Positions 25,564 to 35,917 of a stretch of DNA of 64,000 nucleotides are shown here, piece after piece; the stretch's first letter is position 1, and each line of letters starts with the position of its first letter. The DNA comes from Mesobacillus jeotgali (lineage in GTDB: Bacteria > Bacillota > Bacilli > Bacillales > Cytobacillaceae). The notes below the pieces were generated by a model. That model was given only the letters and a program-made list of their open reading frames with translations. It had not been told where the DNA came from and searched no databases. The stretch covers positions 1,933,444 through 1,997,443 of the forward strand of contig NZ_FVZC01000009.1 in the NCBI RefSeq assembly GCF_900166585.1. Reading direction: 5' to 3'. The translations under genes and the position numbers were made by a program.

Positions 25564-26692
25564 ATATTTTTGCTTCAAAAAATGCATTGAATAACTCATC
25601 GACTCCCGAAGCGACTGGCCGATTTCCTGAGATTACTTCATTTTCTATTTTTGGAAGCAAACTTTTAATGGCAGGATGTTGAAAAAAATTCATCTGAAGC
25701 TGGTCGATGATCAAATCATTTAGCCACTCTTTTGTCTGCGACCTTCTTCTGTCTTCAAAAACCCCGCTTTGCTTTGTATTGCCTACAAAGCCCTTAATGG
25801 TATCCCACACACCATCTATGCCTTTATTCTGTAATGCCGAGCTTGTCAGGGCGACTGTCTGCCACCCTTTGGTTGCTGGCTGCAGAAAATGGAGGATTCG
25901 GTTATACTCTTCTCTTGTTTTTTTCGCAGCCTGCTCATTGGGACCATCTGCCTTATTCACTATCACTGCGTCAGCAAGTTCCATGATTCCTTTTTTCATG
26001 CCCTGAAGTTCATCTCCAGCACCCGTTAGGACAAGAAGCATAAAGAAATCGACCATATCCCTGACGATTACTTCGCTCTGTCCGACACCGACGGTTTCAA
26101 CTAGGATAACATCAAAGCCGGCTGCTTCACAGGCAAGCATGGTTTCCCTTGTTTTACGGTGTACTCCACCGAGCTTCCCTCCAGATGGAGAAGGACGTAT
26201 GAATGCCTTCGGGTTTCGCGCAAGTTTTTCCATTCTTGTTTTATCGCCAAGGATGCTGCCGCCGGTGAGACTTGAGGTGGGGTCCACAGCGAGTACAGCC
26301 ACCTTGTGTCCCATCTCGCACAGATAACTGCCGAAGCTCTCAATGAATGTGCTCTTCCCAGCTCCCGGTACACCTGTAATGCCAATCCTTATCGATTTTC
26401 CTGATTCAGGAAGGAGCCGCTGTAAAAGGGCTTGCGCTGTTTGAAAATCATGCTCAGCATTGCTTTCAATCAAGGTGATCCCTTTTGCCAGCGCTGTCCT
26501 GTTTCCGGCCCTGATGTCAGCAGCTAGAATATCAGGGTTTATTTTAAGTCCAGTCTTTTTTTTAACAAAACGTCCGGTTATGACAGGGCGCTCGTTGCTG
26601 CGGGGATCCCCTGATACTCCCGGTTTGACGGTACTTGAGAAGGAATCTGCCTTCCCAGGGTCATACCATTCGGGCTTTTTATCATTCTTCAT
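25562..26692 (-). CDS. meaB: Methylmalonyl-CoA mutase-associated GTPase MeaB
   Basis: A 376-residue G3E-family P-loop GTPase that protects and reactivates the adenosylcobalamin-dependent mutase and gates cofactor loading. Walker A is GITGVPGAGKSTF near residue 108, the switch/Walker B region includes VDPTSSLTGGSILGDKTRM and VETVGVGQSE, and the base-specificity motif is NKAD. Its ATG overlaps the mutB stop codon (TAATG), so translation is coupled. This is the third gene of mutA-mutB-meaB, so the chaperone is made together with its client. The N-terminal 60 residues are a family-variable extension. Confidence 0.93.
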   Translation of the reverse strand: MKNDKKPEWYDPGKADSFSSTVKPGVSGDPRSNERPVITGRFVKKKTGLKINPDILAADIRAGNRTALAKGITLIESNAEHDFQTAQALLQRLLPESGKSIRIGITGVPGAGKSTFIESFGSYLCEMGHKVAVLAVDPTSSLTGGSILGDKTRMEKLARNPKAFIRPSPSGGKLGGVHRKTRETMLACEAAGFDVILVETVGVGQSEVIVRDMVDFFMLLVLTGAGDELQGMKKGIMELADAVIVNKADGPNEQAAKKTREEYNRILHFLQPATKGWQTVALTSSALQNKGIDGVWDTIKGFVGNTKQSGVFEDRRRSQTKEWLNDLIIDQLQMNFFQHPAIKSLLPKIENEVISGNRPVASGVDELFNAFFEAKI

Positions 26693-28872
26693 TAACGAGA
26701 CACTTCCTCATAGCCGAGGCGTTCATATATTGTCCGCAAGACTTTTTGTGCTGCTGCTGGAATGATCGTTCCTGGACCAAAAATCGCGCTCGCTCCATTG
26801 TCATATAGGAATTGATAATCCTGGGCAGGAATGACTCCGCCGACTATAACGACAATATCCTCGCGGCCAAGCTTCTTGAGCTCATTCACCAGCTGTGGCA
26901 AAAGTGTTTTATGCCCAGCGGCCAGAGAGCTGATCCCGATAGCATGAACATCATTTTCAACTGCCTGGATGGCTGTTTCTTCCGGAGTCTGGAAGAGCGG
27001 GCCAATATCAACATCAAAGCCCAGGTCAGCAAATGCGGTTGAGATGACTTTAGCTCCACGGTCATGTCCATCCTGCCCCATCTTCGCTATCATGATTCGG
27101 GGTCTGCGCCCTTCGTTTTCCAGGAACTCCTCTGTCATTTGCTGGACTTCAGAAATTTCCTCTTCATTTGTAAAAGCTGAGCTGTAAACACCGCTCACTG
27201 ATCGGATAACTGCTTTATGCCTTCCCGCTGCTTTCTCGACAGCATCAGAAATTTCTCCTAGTGTCGCCCTGGCTCTGGCAGCCTTAACTGCATACTCCAA
27301 AAGATTGCCCTCGCCTTTCTCAGCAACAGCAGCCAAATCATTTAAAGCCTCTTCAACTTTGCTGTCATCCCGGTTTTCTTTCAGCTGTTGGAGTCTTTCT
27401 AACTGCTTAGCACGAACTGCTGTATTATCAATATCCAGGATTTCCAGCGGCTCCTCCTGGTCCAGCCGGAATTTATTCACACCGATTATCGTTTCTTTTC
27501 CAGAATCGATTTGAGCCTGTCGTCTTGCGGCTGCTTCTTCGATGCGCATTTTAGGCAAGCCGGTTTCGATTGCCTTTGCCATCCCGCCTAGTTTTTCAAT
27601 CTCTTCAATATGCGCCCATGCTTTGTCAATCAGTGCCTCTGTCAAGCTTTCAACATAATAGCTGCCTGCCCATGGATCAATCACTTTGGTTATCCCTGTC
27701 TCTTCCTGCAAAAATAACTGTGTATTTCGGGCTATTCGAGCTGAGAAATCAGTCGGCAGCGCGATGGCCTCATCCAGAGCATTGGTATGCAATGATTGCG
27801 TATGGCCCATTGCCGCTGCATGAGCCTCTACCAGTGTGCGGATGACGTTGTTAAATGGATCCTGCTCGGTTAGGCTCCAGCCGGATGTTTGTGAATGAGT
27901 CCTCAAAGCCATTGACTTCTCGTTTTTTGGATTGAACGTCTTAATCATTTTAGCCCAGATAAAGCGGGCAGCCCTCATCTTGGCTACTTCCATGAAATAG
28001 TTCATGCCAATTGCCCAGAAGAAGCTTAATCTTGGAGCAAATGAATCAATATCAATGCCAGCTTTCAAGCCTGTCCTCACATATTCAAGGCCATCGGCAA
28101 GGGTATATGCCAGTTCAATGTCCGCCGGTGCGCCTGCCTCCTGCATGTGATAGCCTGAAATACTAATTGAATTGAATTTTGGCATGTACTTTGAGGTGTA
28201 CTCAAAGATATCTGCAATGATCTTCATCGACATTTCCGGCGGATAAATATAGGTGTTCCTGACCATGTACTCTTTCAGAATATCATTTTGGATCGTACCG
28301 GATAATTGGTCCTGTGACACTCCCTGTTCCTCAGCGGTCACAATAAAGAATGCCATGATGGGCAGGACAGCCCCATTCATAGTCATTGATACGGACATCT
28401 GGTCCAGCGGAATACCGTCGAATAGGATTTTCATATCCAAAATGGAGTCGATCGCGACTCCAGCCTTGCCAACATCACCCTCTACCCGGGGATGGTCGGA
28501 ATCATAGCCTCTGTGCGTCGCCAGGTCAAAAGCTACGGATAATCCCTTTTGTCCCATAGCAAGGTTCCGCCTGTAAAAAGCGTTGCTTTCTTCTGCGGTA
28601 GAAAAGCCTGCATACTGCCTCACCGTCCAAGGGCGGTTTACATACATCGCTGGATATGGTCCCCTCGTAAAAGGCGGGAGGCCGGGCATTCCATCCAGAT
28701 GATCCGCAGATTTTAGGTCTTCATTTCTATAAACCGCTTTAACTTTAATCTGTTCATTCGTCTCAAATAACAAGTCATCCATTTTTTCTATTATATGGCG
28801 TTCGACCTGCTCCTTGCTTGCCTCTCTTTCCTCAGCAAACAAACGGACTTTTGTAAAATCAGGCTTTTGCAT
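26692..28872 (-). CDS. mutB: Methylmalonyl-CoA mutase large subunit (adenosylcobalamin-binding)
   Basis: It rearranges (2R)-methylmalonyl-CoA to succinyl-CoA through an adenosylcobalamin radical mechanism. The 726-residue protein has an N-terminal TIM barrel ([23 protein letters not shown] region binds the CoA substrate) and a C-terminal B12 domain of about 130 residues. The cobalt-ligating motif DGHDRG is present with the axial His at about 603, followed by GISSLAAGH and the GG loop VIVGGVIP. The ATG at 28872 follows GGAGG by 9 bases and lies inside the last codons of mutA (14-bp overlap). The organism must make or import cobalamin; no B12 genes are in this window. Confidence 0.96.
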   Translation of the reverse strand: MQKPDFTKVRLFAEEREASKEQVERHIIEKMDDLLFETNEQIKVKAVYRNEDLKSADHLDGMPGLPPFTRGPYPAMYVNRPWTVRQYAGFSTAEESNAFYRRNLAMGQKGLSVAFDLATHRGYDSDHPRVEGDVGKAGVAIDSILDMKILFDGIPLDQMSVSMTMNGAVLPIMAFFIVTAEEQGVSQDQLSGTIQNDILKEYMVRNTYIYPPEMSMKIIADIFEYTSKYMPKFNSISISGYHMQEAGAPADIELAYTLADGLEYVRTGLKAGIDIDSFAPRLSFFWAIGMNYFMEVAKMRAARFIWAKMIKTFNPKNEKSMALRTHSQTSGWSLTEQDPFNNVIRTLVEAHAAAMGHTQSLHTNALDEAIALPTDFSARIARNTQLFLQEETGITKVIDPWAGSYYVESLTEALIDKAWAHIEEIEKLGGMAKAIETGLPKMRIEEAAARRQAQIDSGKETIIGVNKFRLDQEEPLEILDIDNTAVRAKQLERLQQLKENRDDSKVEEALNDLAAVAEKGEGNLLEYAVKAARARATLGEISDAVEKAAGRHKAVIRSVSGVYSSAFTNEEEISEVQQMTEEFLENEGRRPRIMIAKMGQDGHDRGAKVISTAFADLGFDVDIGPLFQTPEETAIQAVENDVHAIGISSLAAGHKTLLPQLVNELKKLGREDIVVIVGGVIPAQDYQFLYDNGASAIFGPGTIIPAAAQKVLRTIYERLGYEEVSR

Positions 28873-30814
28873 TGATGCCCGCCTCCATTTCCTGAAGCAT
28901 TGATGATAGTGACTGGTAAGCATTACCTCTTATATGCAGGAACTCCTGGATTCCGGCAGCTTCCCATTCGCTCTCGTTATCATCCGGGATTCCTGCCAGA
29001 TAAAGTTTGACATCATATTCTTTTGATATTTTCAGCGCAAGCTCAGGACCAAACGCAGTGTAGGCTGATTGGTCACCGCAGATGACAAATTGACCGACGC
29101 CGGATGTCTTGATGAAATGCAACGCTTCTTCAATCGTTTTGATCTCTTCGCTTCTCTTGGCATGTATGCCCCCTGCTGATAAAAGCCCGGAGATAAAATC
29201 TGCTCTAGGTTTGTGCTTTTTAAGCTGATCCAGGCAAATTAAGCCGACCTGAGGGCGAAGTCCCTTTTTCTCAAGGACATTTGCCCTGAATCTCAGTTTT
29301 TCATAAGGCTGTGCCAATCGTTTGGAGTGTAAAGGTGCAAAGCTTTGTTCCACTTTTTCAAATCGATTTAGGAGGGAGTCCTCAGAAACAATCATATTCA
29401 TGCTGTCTGCAAGCGAGCCACCCATATATTCATTCTTTCTTTTCTGGACTTGCGGTTCGCTTACATCTTCTGATAGATTAGCATAAACATTTGTCCCTAT
29501 GATGCTCTTTTTACGCTTAAAAATATCCAGCTCACGGCCCTCTGCTGTTTTTGCAATCTGTTCTTGGAGCCATCCAGATTTAAGAGTCTCGTAAATTCCC
29601 CCCTTGTCATCTATTTCGAGGAATTTTTCCCAGGCCTTTTCGGCAAGTTCCCTGGTCAAAGACTCAATATACCAGGAACCTCCCGCAGGGTCTGCTACCT
29701 TTTCAAGATGTGCCTCCGATTTAAGCACCAGCTGGGTATTGCGCGCGACCCTTTCAGAGAAAGGACTGGTGGTACCTGCTGCTTCATCGAAACTTCCAGT
29801 GTGCAGGTACTGTATACCGCCTAGTACAGCCGCAAATGCTTCATTACCCGCTCTTAGCATGTTCACATAAGGATCAAAAATCGTTTTCGTGAAACTTGAG
29901 GTTTCCGCAGAAATAATCATTTTTCGATCTTCTGGTTCAGCACCGAACGCTTCAGCTGATTTGCTCCAAAGAATCCTGGCAGCCCTTAGCTTCGCAGTTT
30001 CCATGAAAAAGTTGGAACCTATTGCAAAGTGGAATACGATTTTTGACAACGCTTTCTTTAATTCCCAGCCCTGATCAAGCAGTTTTTGCAGCAGGTAGAC
30101 GCCAGCAGCCATTCCTGCAGCAAGTTCCTGAACCGCATTCGCACCGCTTTCATGATAAGGTACAGTATTGACCAGCACGGTTTTTAATTGAGGCATTTGC
30201 TGATCTGCTTCCTTGAGTACCATTGCCCATTCTGTAAAGAATGCATTTTCCTCTGCTGGAAATCCTCCATTAAGGCTCGCTTCAGCAACAGGGTCTGCTG
30301 CCACAAAACCTGAAGCTTGAATTGAAGCCCCTGCTTCCTTGCCGGCGATAGCCAGGGCTGCAAGCAGCGGTGTTTGAAGCATCCCCGCATTCAAGCATAA
30401 AGGATAATCATTTTTAAATGATGCGAGGAATTCTACCAGTCTGCCCTGATCACGAAACAAATCAGGTTTTACATCGAAAGCAATCGCTGTTTGGCCCTTG
30501 GATAAGGCAGAGTGCATTTTTTCTTTCAGCTCTGGCAATTCCTTATAAAAAAGGCGGTTCGCTATATGCCAGGGTTCAGAATTGTATCCTAACGGATGGA
30601 TTCCCCGGATGTAATCTGGTGTTCCAGGCAGAGCTTCGGCTAATTCATCAGGGAGATCGTCTTTTGTGTATAGCGGCTTAAGAGTAATATCTTCATATGT
30701 AGTTGTATAAAGTGATTTAATTGGCTTGCCTTTTAATGAAGCCTTAGCTTTTCCTTGCCAGTCTTCAAATGTAGAGTCCTTAAACGAGGCAGCCTTCATA
30801 TTGTCTATTGTCAT
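28859..30814 (-). CDS. mutA: Methylmalonyl-CoA mutase small subunit (non-catalytic)
   Basis: The partner subunit of MutB in the heterodimeric mutase, 651 residues as annotated. It keeps the barrel fold, recognisable from [53 protein letters not shown] and the like. The C-terminal cobalamin-like domain lacks a DxHxxG motif, so it should not bind B12. That is the normal state for small subunits. It is the first gene of the operon. The start is uncertain: the ATG at 30814 lacks a strong ribosome-binding site, a GTG three codons upstream is possible, and the frame stays open to 30859 behind a GGGGGGAAGG run. Confidence 0.88.
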   Translation of the reverse strand: MTIDNMKAASFKDSTFEDWQGKAKASLKGKPIKSLYTTTYEDITLKPLYTKDDLPDELAEALPGTPDYIRGIHPLGYNSEPWHIANRLFYKELPELKEKMHSALSKGQTAIAFDVKPDLFRDQGRLVEFLASFKNDYPLCLNAGMLQTPLLAALAIAGKEAGASIQASGFVAADPVAEASLNGGFPAEENAFFTEWAMVLKEADQQMPQLKTVLVNTVPYHESGANAVQELAAGMAAGVYLLQKLLDQGWELKKALSKIVFHFAIGSNFFMETAKLRAARILWSKSAEAFGAEPEDRKMIISAETSSFTKTIFDPYVNMLRAGNEAFAAVLGGIQYLHTGSFDEAAGTTSPFSERVARNTQLVLKSEAHLEKVADPAGGSWYIESLTRELAEKAWEKFLEIDDKGGIYETLKSGWLQEQIAKTAEGRELDIFKRKKSIIGTNVYANLSEDVSEPQVQKRKNEYMGGSLADSMNMIVSEDSLLNRFEKVEQSFAPLHSKRLAQPYEKLRFRANVLEKKGLRPQVGLICLDQLKKHKPRADFISGLLSAGGIHAKRSEEIKTIEEALHFIKTSGVGQFVICGDQSAYTAFGPELALKISKEYDVKLYLAGIPDDNESEWEAAGIQEFLHIRGNAYQSLSSMLQEMEAGINAKA

Positions 30815-30964
30815 AAGCTTCACTGTCCAAAGTTCAGACAGCCTTCCCCCCTTCACCAAAAAATTGTGATAAAATTCTAATTTTTATACTCCTCTTTATT
30901 TTAGTATACGAATGCTTTTCTAGCAACGAGGGACATTTCTTTGGAAATCCGTTCAATCTGGCAA

Positions 30965-30994
30965 TAGAAAAACGCCCAGAAATCCTGGGCGTTC
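30965..30994 (-). terminator. Terminator of the bkd operon
   Basis: On the minus strand, AACGCCCAGGA folds with TCTGGGCGTT and is followed by TTTCTATTG. It lies just downstream of the bkdB stop codon. Confidence 0.85.
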
Positions 30995-31003
30995 AATAAT
31001 TAA

Positions 31004-32320
31004 TTAATAGATTGAAGTTGTTTCTTTTGAAGTGTTTTCCAGGATTTCCTTTACTCTAGCCAGGAAACGACCGCAAACAAGTCCGTCCAGTACACGGTGG
31101 TCCAGGGACAGGCACAGATTCACCATATCACGAACAGCAATCATGCCATTGTTCATTACGACAGGACGCTTAACGATGGACTCGACCTGAAGGATTGCGG
31201 CCTGTGGATAATTGATGATTCCCATTGATTGAACAGAACCAAATGAACCCGTGTTGTTGACAGTGAAGGTTCCGCCCTGCATATCCTCGGAACGGATCTT
31301 GCCAGTACGCACCTTTTGGGCAAGTTCATTTATCTCACGGCCTATGCCTTTAATTGTCTTTTCATCTGCATTTTTAATGACAGGAACGAATAATGCATCA
31401 TCAGTCGCTACAGCGATAGAAATATTGATATCTTTTTTCTGGATGATTTTATCACCCGCCCACATTGAATTTATCTGCGGGAATTCCTTCAATGCCTGTG
31501 AAACTGCCTTCACGAAGAACGCAAAGAAAGTAAGGTTGAAGCCTTCTTTCTTCTTGAAATCATCCTTAAGACCATTTCTGTATTCCACTAGATTTGTAAC
31601 ATCAACTTCCACCATGGTCCATGCATGCGGAGCTTCATGCTTGCTGCGCAGCATATTCGCAGCAATAGCCTTGCGTACTCCTGTCACCGGAATTTCTATG
31701 TCACCTGCAGCAACTGGTACGGACGGTGCCGGCGCAGCCGCTTGGGCTGAAGATGGCTGAGACTGTGCTGCCTCCGCTTTAGCTTCTGTTGCAGCAGTCT
31801 GTGGAGCTGATTGAGCCTGAACAGATTCTGTCTGGGCAGCTGCCTGAGGAATATTGCCTGAATCAATGATTTTCTGCAGGTCTTTGCGGGTAATCCTGCC
31901 ACCCGCACCGCTTCCATTGACCTGGTTTAAATCGATGCCATGTTCCTGAGCAAGCTTCAATACTGCTGGTGAGAACCTTGCTCTATTTCCTTCATTTCCA
32001 GATGCTGCAGGGGCAGCATTGCCGGAAGCTGCTTCAGCAGCTGGTTTTTCTGCAACCGGAGCATCTTCCGTGCTGCCGCCTTCGATTTCAATCGTGCAGA
32101 TGATTTCACCAACTGCAAGAGTATCTCCTTCATTCGCGATCAATTCCTTGATTGTACCTGAAAATGAAGATGGTACTTCAGCATTTACCTTGTCTGTCAT
32201 GACTTCGGCCAGCGGATCGTACTTATTCACTTTATCACCAACGGAGACCAGCCATTTGCTGATAGTTCCTTCTGTAACACTCTCGCCTAATTGAGGCATT
32301 TTAATTTGTTCGATAGCCAC
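31004..32320 (-). CDS. bkdB: Branched-chain 2-oxoacid dehydrogenase E2 (lipoamide acyltransferase)
   Basis: The core subunit of the branched-chain 2-oxoacid dehydrogenase complex; it moves the acyl group from E1 to CoA. The 438-residue protein has one lipoyl domain (lipoylated Lys44 in EVMTDKVNAE), an Ala/Pro/Gln-rich linker, a peripheral-subunit-binding domain (FSPAVLKLAQEHGIDLNQV region), a second flexible linker and the catalytic domain. The catalytic domain ends with the active-site motif DHRVLDG. GTG at 32320 is the likely start because GGAGG sits 8 bases upstream. It is the last gene of the ptb-to-bkdB operon. Confidence 0.95.
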   Translation of the reverse strand: MAIEQIKMPQLGESVTEGTISKWLVSVGDKVNKYDPLAEVMTDKVNAEVPSSFSGTIKELIANEGDTLAVGEIICTIEIEGGSTEDAPVAEKPAAEAASGNAAPAASGNEGNRARFSPAVLKLAQEHGIDLNQVNGSGAGGRITRKDLQKIIDSGNIPQAAAQTESVQAQSAPQTAATEAKAEAAQSQPSSAQAAAPAPSVPVAAGDIEIPVTGVRKAIAANMLRSKHEAPHAWTMVEVDVTNLVEYRNGLKDDFKKKEGFNLTFFAFFVKAVSQALKEFPQINSMWAGDKIIQKKDINISIAVATDDALFVPVIKNADEKTIKGIGREINELAQKVRTGKIRSEDMQGGTFTVNNTGSFGSVQSMGIINYPQAAILQVESIVKRPVVMNNGMIAVRDMVNLCLSLDHRVLDGLVCGRFLARVKEILENTSKETTSIY

Positions 32321-32366
32321 AGGTTGACCCTCCTTCTCCAATCATTCTATTTCCAATGTGATTATG

Positions 32367-33350
32367 TTAAAATTCAGCAAGTTCTCTCATCGCTTTTTCA
32401 ACTTTATCCGGATTGATCATGAAGTATTTTTCCATTGTTGGGGCATATGGCATTGCCGGTACATCCGGGCCAGCCAGCCTCTTGATCGGTGCATCAAGCT
32501 CGAACAAGCAGTGTTCTGCAATAATCGCAGCAACTTCGCTCATGATGCTGCCTTCTTTATTGTCTTCCGTTACAAGAAGGACTTTTCCTGTCTTGGAAGC
32601 AGCTTCGATGATCGCTTCCTTATCCAATGGATATACAGTACGAAGATCAAGAATATGAGCAGAAATTCCATCCTTCGCAAGTCTTTCAGCCGCCTGAAGA
32701 GCAAAGTGGACAGCCAGACCGTAAGTGATGACAGTAATATCCTCGCCTTCGCGTTTTACATCAGCTTTTCCGATTGGAAGTACATAATCGTCCTCAGGAA
32801 CTTCACCCTTGATCAATCGATAGGCACGCTTATGTTCAAAGAAAAGTACTGGATCTTCATCCCTGATCGCGGCTTTCAATAGGCCTTTTACGTCATAAGG
32901 TGTTGAAGGCATGACAATTTTTAAGCCAGGCTGGTTCGCGAAAACTGCCTCTACGGACTGTGAATGGTAAAGTGCACCGTGAACGCCTCCGCCATATGGA
33001 GCTCGGATAACCATTGGACAACTCCAGTCATTGTTTGAGCGGTATCGGATTCTTGCTGCTTCTGAAATGATTTGGTTGACAGCAGGCATGATGAAATCTG
33101 CAAACTGCATTTCAGCGATTGGGCGCATTCCATACATCGCCGCACCGATTCCTACGCCTGCAATTGCTGATTCTGCCAGCGGTGCATCGATGACACGGTC
33201 CTCACCGAACTTCTCGTACAAACCCTGTGTAGCTTTGAAGACTCCGCCTTTTTTACCTACATCTTCACCGAGGACAAAAACTCTCGGATCTCTTTCCATT
33301 TCTTCCTTGATTGCTAATGTCACTGCATCTATATAAGAAATTACCGCCAT
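32367..33350 (-). CDS. bkdAB: Branched-chain 2-oxoacid dehydrogenase E1 beta
   Basis: The 327-residue beta chain of the thiamine-diphosphate-dependent E1 heterotetramer. It contributes the pyrimidine-binding half of the cofactor site (LGEDVGKKGGVF near residue 28, then DAPLAESAIAGVGIGAA) and the transketolase C-terminal domain (GLAVHFALQAAERL ... DLRTVYPLD). It works with bkdAA, 12 bp upstream, and bkdB, 46 bp downstream. The ribosome-binding site GGGGGAACG lies before the ATG. Confidence 0.95.
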   Translation of the reverse strand: MAVISYIDAVTLAIKEEMERDPRVFVLGEDVGKKGGVFKATQGLYEKFGEDRVIDAPLAESAIAGVGIGAAMYGMRPIAEMQFADFIMPAVNQIISEAARIRYRSNNDWSCPMVIRAPYGGGVHGALYHSQSVEAVFANQPGLKIVMPSTPYDVKGLLKAAIRDEDPVLFFEHKRAYRLIKGEVPEDDYVLPIGKADVKREGEDITVITYGLAVHFALQAAERLAKDGISAHILDLRTVYPLDKEAIIEAASKTGKVLLVTEDNKEGSIMSEVAAIIAEHCLFELDAPIKRLAGPDVPAMPYAPTMEKYFMINPDKVEKAMRELAEF

Positions 33351-33362
33351 TTTCGTTCCCCC

Positions 33363-34358
33363 TTACTCTTCAGCATATACGTATTTAAGAGCATGTTCAG
33401 GCTCTGCATACGGTGCATTTTCAGCATAATCAGTAGCTTCATTAACCAGCTTCATGATACGGTCGTTGATTTCCTTTTCACTCTCATCGTTCATGATGCC
33501 ATTTTCCTTTAAATAGGCGCCGAACGTAATGATAGGATCCTTCGTCTTTGCCTGGGCAACTTCATCTGGTGCCCGGTAGCTTCTGTCATCATCATCTGAA
33601 GAGTGCGGAGTCAAGCGGTAGGATACGGCCTCAACAAGTGTCGGACCTTCTCCGCGGCGTCCGCGGTCAGCTGCTTCCTTTACTGCTTTGTACACCTCTA
33701 ATGGGTCATTGCCATCTACAGTGACACCTGGCATGCCATAACCGATTGCACGGTCTGAAACCTTCTCTGCAGCAACTTGTCTTTCGTATGGGATGGAAAT
33801 CGCATATTTATTGTTCTCAACCATGAAAATGACTGGGAGCTTATGGACACCCGCAAAGTTAGCGCCCTCATGGAAGTCACCCTGGTTTGATGATCCTTCA
33901 CCAAATGTAACGAATGTTACAAGGTCCTTCTTCTCCATTTTGCCTGCAAGGGCGATACCAACTGCATGAGGAACTTGCGTTGTAACCGGAGAAGATCCAG
34001 TCACAATCCTGTTTTTCTTTTGCCCGAAATGTCCTGGCATCTGACGGCCGCCGGAGTTAGGGTCTTCCGCTTTGGCAAAACCGGAAAGCATCAGGTCTTT
34101 TGCAGTCATGCCAAAAGTTAAGACCACTCCCATGTCACGGTAGTATGGGAGTACATAATCTTTTTCGCGGTCAAGCGCAAAAGCAGCTCCCACCTGTGCT
34201 GCTTCCTGACCCTGACACGAAATTACAAAAGGAATTTTTCCTGCACGGTTCAACAGCCACATCCGCTCATCAAGGCGGCGGGCCAGCAGCATTGTTTCAT
34301 ACATTTCCATAACCTTTTCATCACTTAAGCCAAGTGCAGCGTGACGATTTTCTGCCAT
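33363..34358 (-). CDS. bkdAA: Branched-chain 2-oxoacid dehydrogenase E1 alpha
   Basis: The 331-residue alpha chain of E1, which decarboxylates branched-chain 2-oxo acids from Val, Leu and Ile. The thiamine diphosphate motif begins FGEGSSNQGDFHEG (GDG-type variant) near residue 167 and continues to the downstream Asn (VENNKYAIS). A phosphorylation-loop-like SYRLTPHSSDDD region is also present. I chose the ATG at 34358 because GGAGG lies 7-8 bases upstream. It follows lpdV directly. Confidence 0.95.
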   Translation of the reverse strand: MAENRHAALGLSDEKVMEMYETMLLARRLDERMWLLNRAGKIPFVISCQGQEAAQVGAAFALDREKDYVLPYYRDMGVVLTFGMTAKDLMLSGFAKAEDPNSGGRQMPGHFGQKKNRIVTGSSPVTTQVPHAVGIALAGKMEKKDLVTFVTFGEGSSNQGDFHEGANFAGVHKLPVIFMVENNKYAISIPYERQVAAEKVSDRAIGYGMPGVTVDGNDPLEVYKAVKEAADRGRRGEGPTLVEAVSYRLTPHSSDDDDRSYRAPDEVAQAKTKDPIITFGAYLKENGIMNDESEKEINDRIMKLVNEATDYAENAPYAEPEHALKYVYAEE

Positions 34359-34426
34359 CTTTATACCTCCCAATTGTTCGGACAAGGCTCTTTTCCATCG
34401 AAAAGAGCTCTTGTTCACATAAAAAT

Positions 34427-35848
34427 TTAAGAATGGATTGCTTTGCCTTCAACAGCCAGGGCAGCTTCGCCAATGGCTTCTGATAATGTCGGATGCGGAT
34501 GGATTGTATGGGCAACTTCCCAAGGTGTCGCATCCAGCACTTTTGCAAGTCCTGCTTCCGAAATCATATCAGTTACATGCGGACCGATCATATGAACTCC
34601 GAGAATGTCGTTCGTTTCCTTGTCTGCTATGATTTTTACAAAACCATCTGATTCTCCATATACAAGTGCTTTTCCAATTGCTTTGAAAGAGAACTTTCCT
34701 ATCTTTACTTCAAAGCCTTTTTCCTTCGCTTCATCTTCTGTCAGTCCAACGCTTGCAGCCTCAGGAGAGCTGTAGATGCATTTGGAAACAAGCGTATAGT
34801 CAATTGGGTGCGGGTTTTCTCCGGCAATATGCTCTACGGCTACGATTCCTTCATGTGACGCTACGTGAGCAAGCTGAAGACCGCCAATGACATCACCAAT
34901 CGCATAGATATGGGATTCTTTTGTCTGGAAATATTCGTTTGTCTGGATAAAGCCTCTCTCAAGCTGGATCTCAGTGTTTTCCAGGCCAATGCCTTCAACA
35001 TTCGCCTGACGTCCCACGGATACCAGTAATTTTTCAGCGGCAAATTCTTTAGTTTCACCCTTAACTTCAGCGCCGATGGTGACACCATCACCTTTTTGCA
35101 ATGTTTCCGAAAGGACTTTGGCACCCGTTATGATTTTCACGCCTTTTTTCTTCATTGCCCGCTGCATTTCTCTTGAAACTTCCTTATCTTCAGTTGGAAC
35201 AATGCGGTCAGCATACTCGATGACTGTAACTTCTGTCCCGAAGTCTGCAAGCATGGATGCCCATTCTATTCCGATGACTCCCCCGCCAACGATGATGATG
35301 GATTTAGGTAGTTCTTCCATGATAAGCGCTTCATCAGAAGTCATTACATATTGGCCGTCAGCTTCAAGTCCTGGAAGCGTCCTTGGACGGGATCCTGTTG
35401 CGACGATTACATTCTTCGGAAGAAGCATCTCGTTCTCTTCGCCGTTGTTCATTTCAACGGAAATGGTTCCCGGCATAGGCGAGAATATCGAAGGGCCGAG
35501 GATTCTTCCCAACCCTTCATAGATATCGATTTTCCCCTGTTTCATCAGGTGCTGGACCCCTTTATGGAGCTGTTCAACTATCTTTTCTTTTCTCTCCTGA
35601 ACCTTGGTGAAATTCACTGTGACCTCACCGACCGTAATACCGAAGTTTTCGCTTTTCTTCGCTGTTGCAAAAACCTCAGCACTCCTGAGCAATGCCTTAC
35701 TTGGTATACAGCCTTTATGCAGGCAAGTTCCGCCAAGCTTTCCTTTTTCAACGATGGCAGTTTTCAAGCCAAGTTGCGAAGCCCTGATTGCTGCTACGTA
35801 TCCGCCTGTACCGCCGCCAAGAATGACCAAATCATATTCTTGTGCCAT
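34427..35848 (-). CDS. lpdV: Dihydrolipoyl dehydrogenase of the Bkd complex (E3)
   Basis: A 473-residue FAD-dependent disulfide oxidoreductase that reoxidises the lipoyl arm of BkdB and passes electrons to NAD+. The FAD motif GGGTGGYVAA is at residues 11-20, the redox disulfide is Cys42-Cys47 in GGTCLHKGCIPSK, the NAD motif is VGGGVIGIEWAS, and the C-terminal catalytic His-Glu pair is in HIHPHPTLSEA. Its place inside the bkd operon marks it as the dedicated E3. The next gene, bkdAA, starts 68 bp after its end. Confidence 0.95.
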   Translation of the reverse strand: MAQEYDLVILGGGTGGYVAAIRASQLGLKTAIVEKGKLGGTCLHKGCIPSKALLRSAEVFATAKKSENFGITVGEVTVNFTKVQERKEKIVEQLHKGVQHLMKQGKIDIYEGLGRILGPSIFSPMPGTISVEMNNGEENEMLLPKNVIVATGSRPRTLPGLEADGQYVMTSDEALIMEELPKSIIIVGGGVIGIEWASMLADFGTEVTVIEYADRIVPTEDKEVSREMQRAMKKKGVKIITGAKVLSETLQKGDGVTIGAEVKGETKEFAAEKLLVSVGRQANVEGIGLENTEIQLERGFIQTNEYFQTKESHIYAIGDVIGGLQLAHVASHEGIVAVEHIAGENPHPIDYTLVSKCIYSSPEAASVGLTEDEAKEKGFEVKIGKFSFKAIGKALVYGESDGFVKIIADKETNDILGVHMIGPHVTDMISEAGLAKVLDATPWEVAHTIHPHPTLSEAIGEAALAVEGKAIHS

Positions 35849-35917
35849 CCGAATCCCTCCTCTGATAGGAATTAATTTTTATTAAAAAGAACCATCCATG
35901 TTAATGTCTTCCATTAT

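Noticed and set aside
28859..30814. MutA as a broken mutase because it lacks the DxHxxG cobalamin motif
   Set aside because: Loss of B12 binding is the normal state of small subunits in heterodimeric methylmalonyl-CoA mutases. The gene is intact and coupled to mutB.
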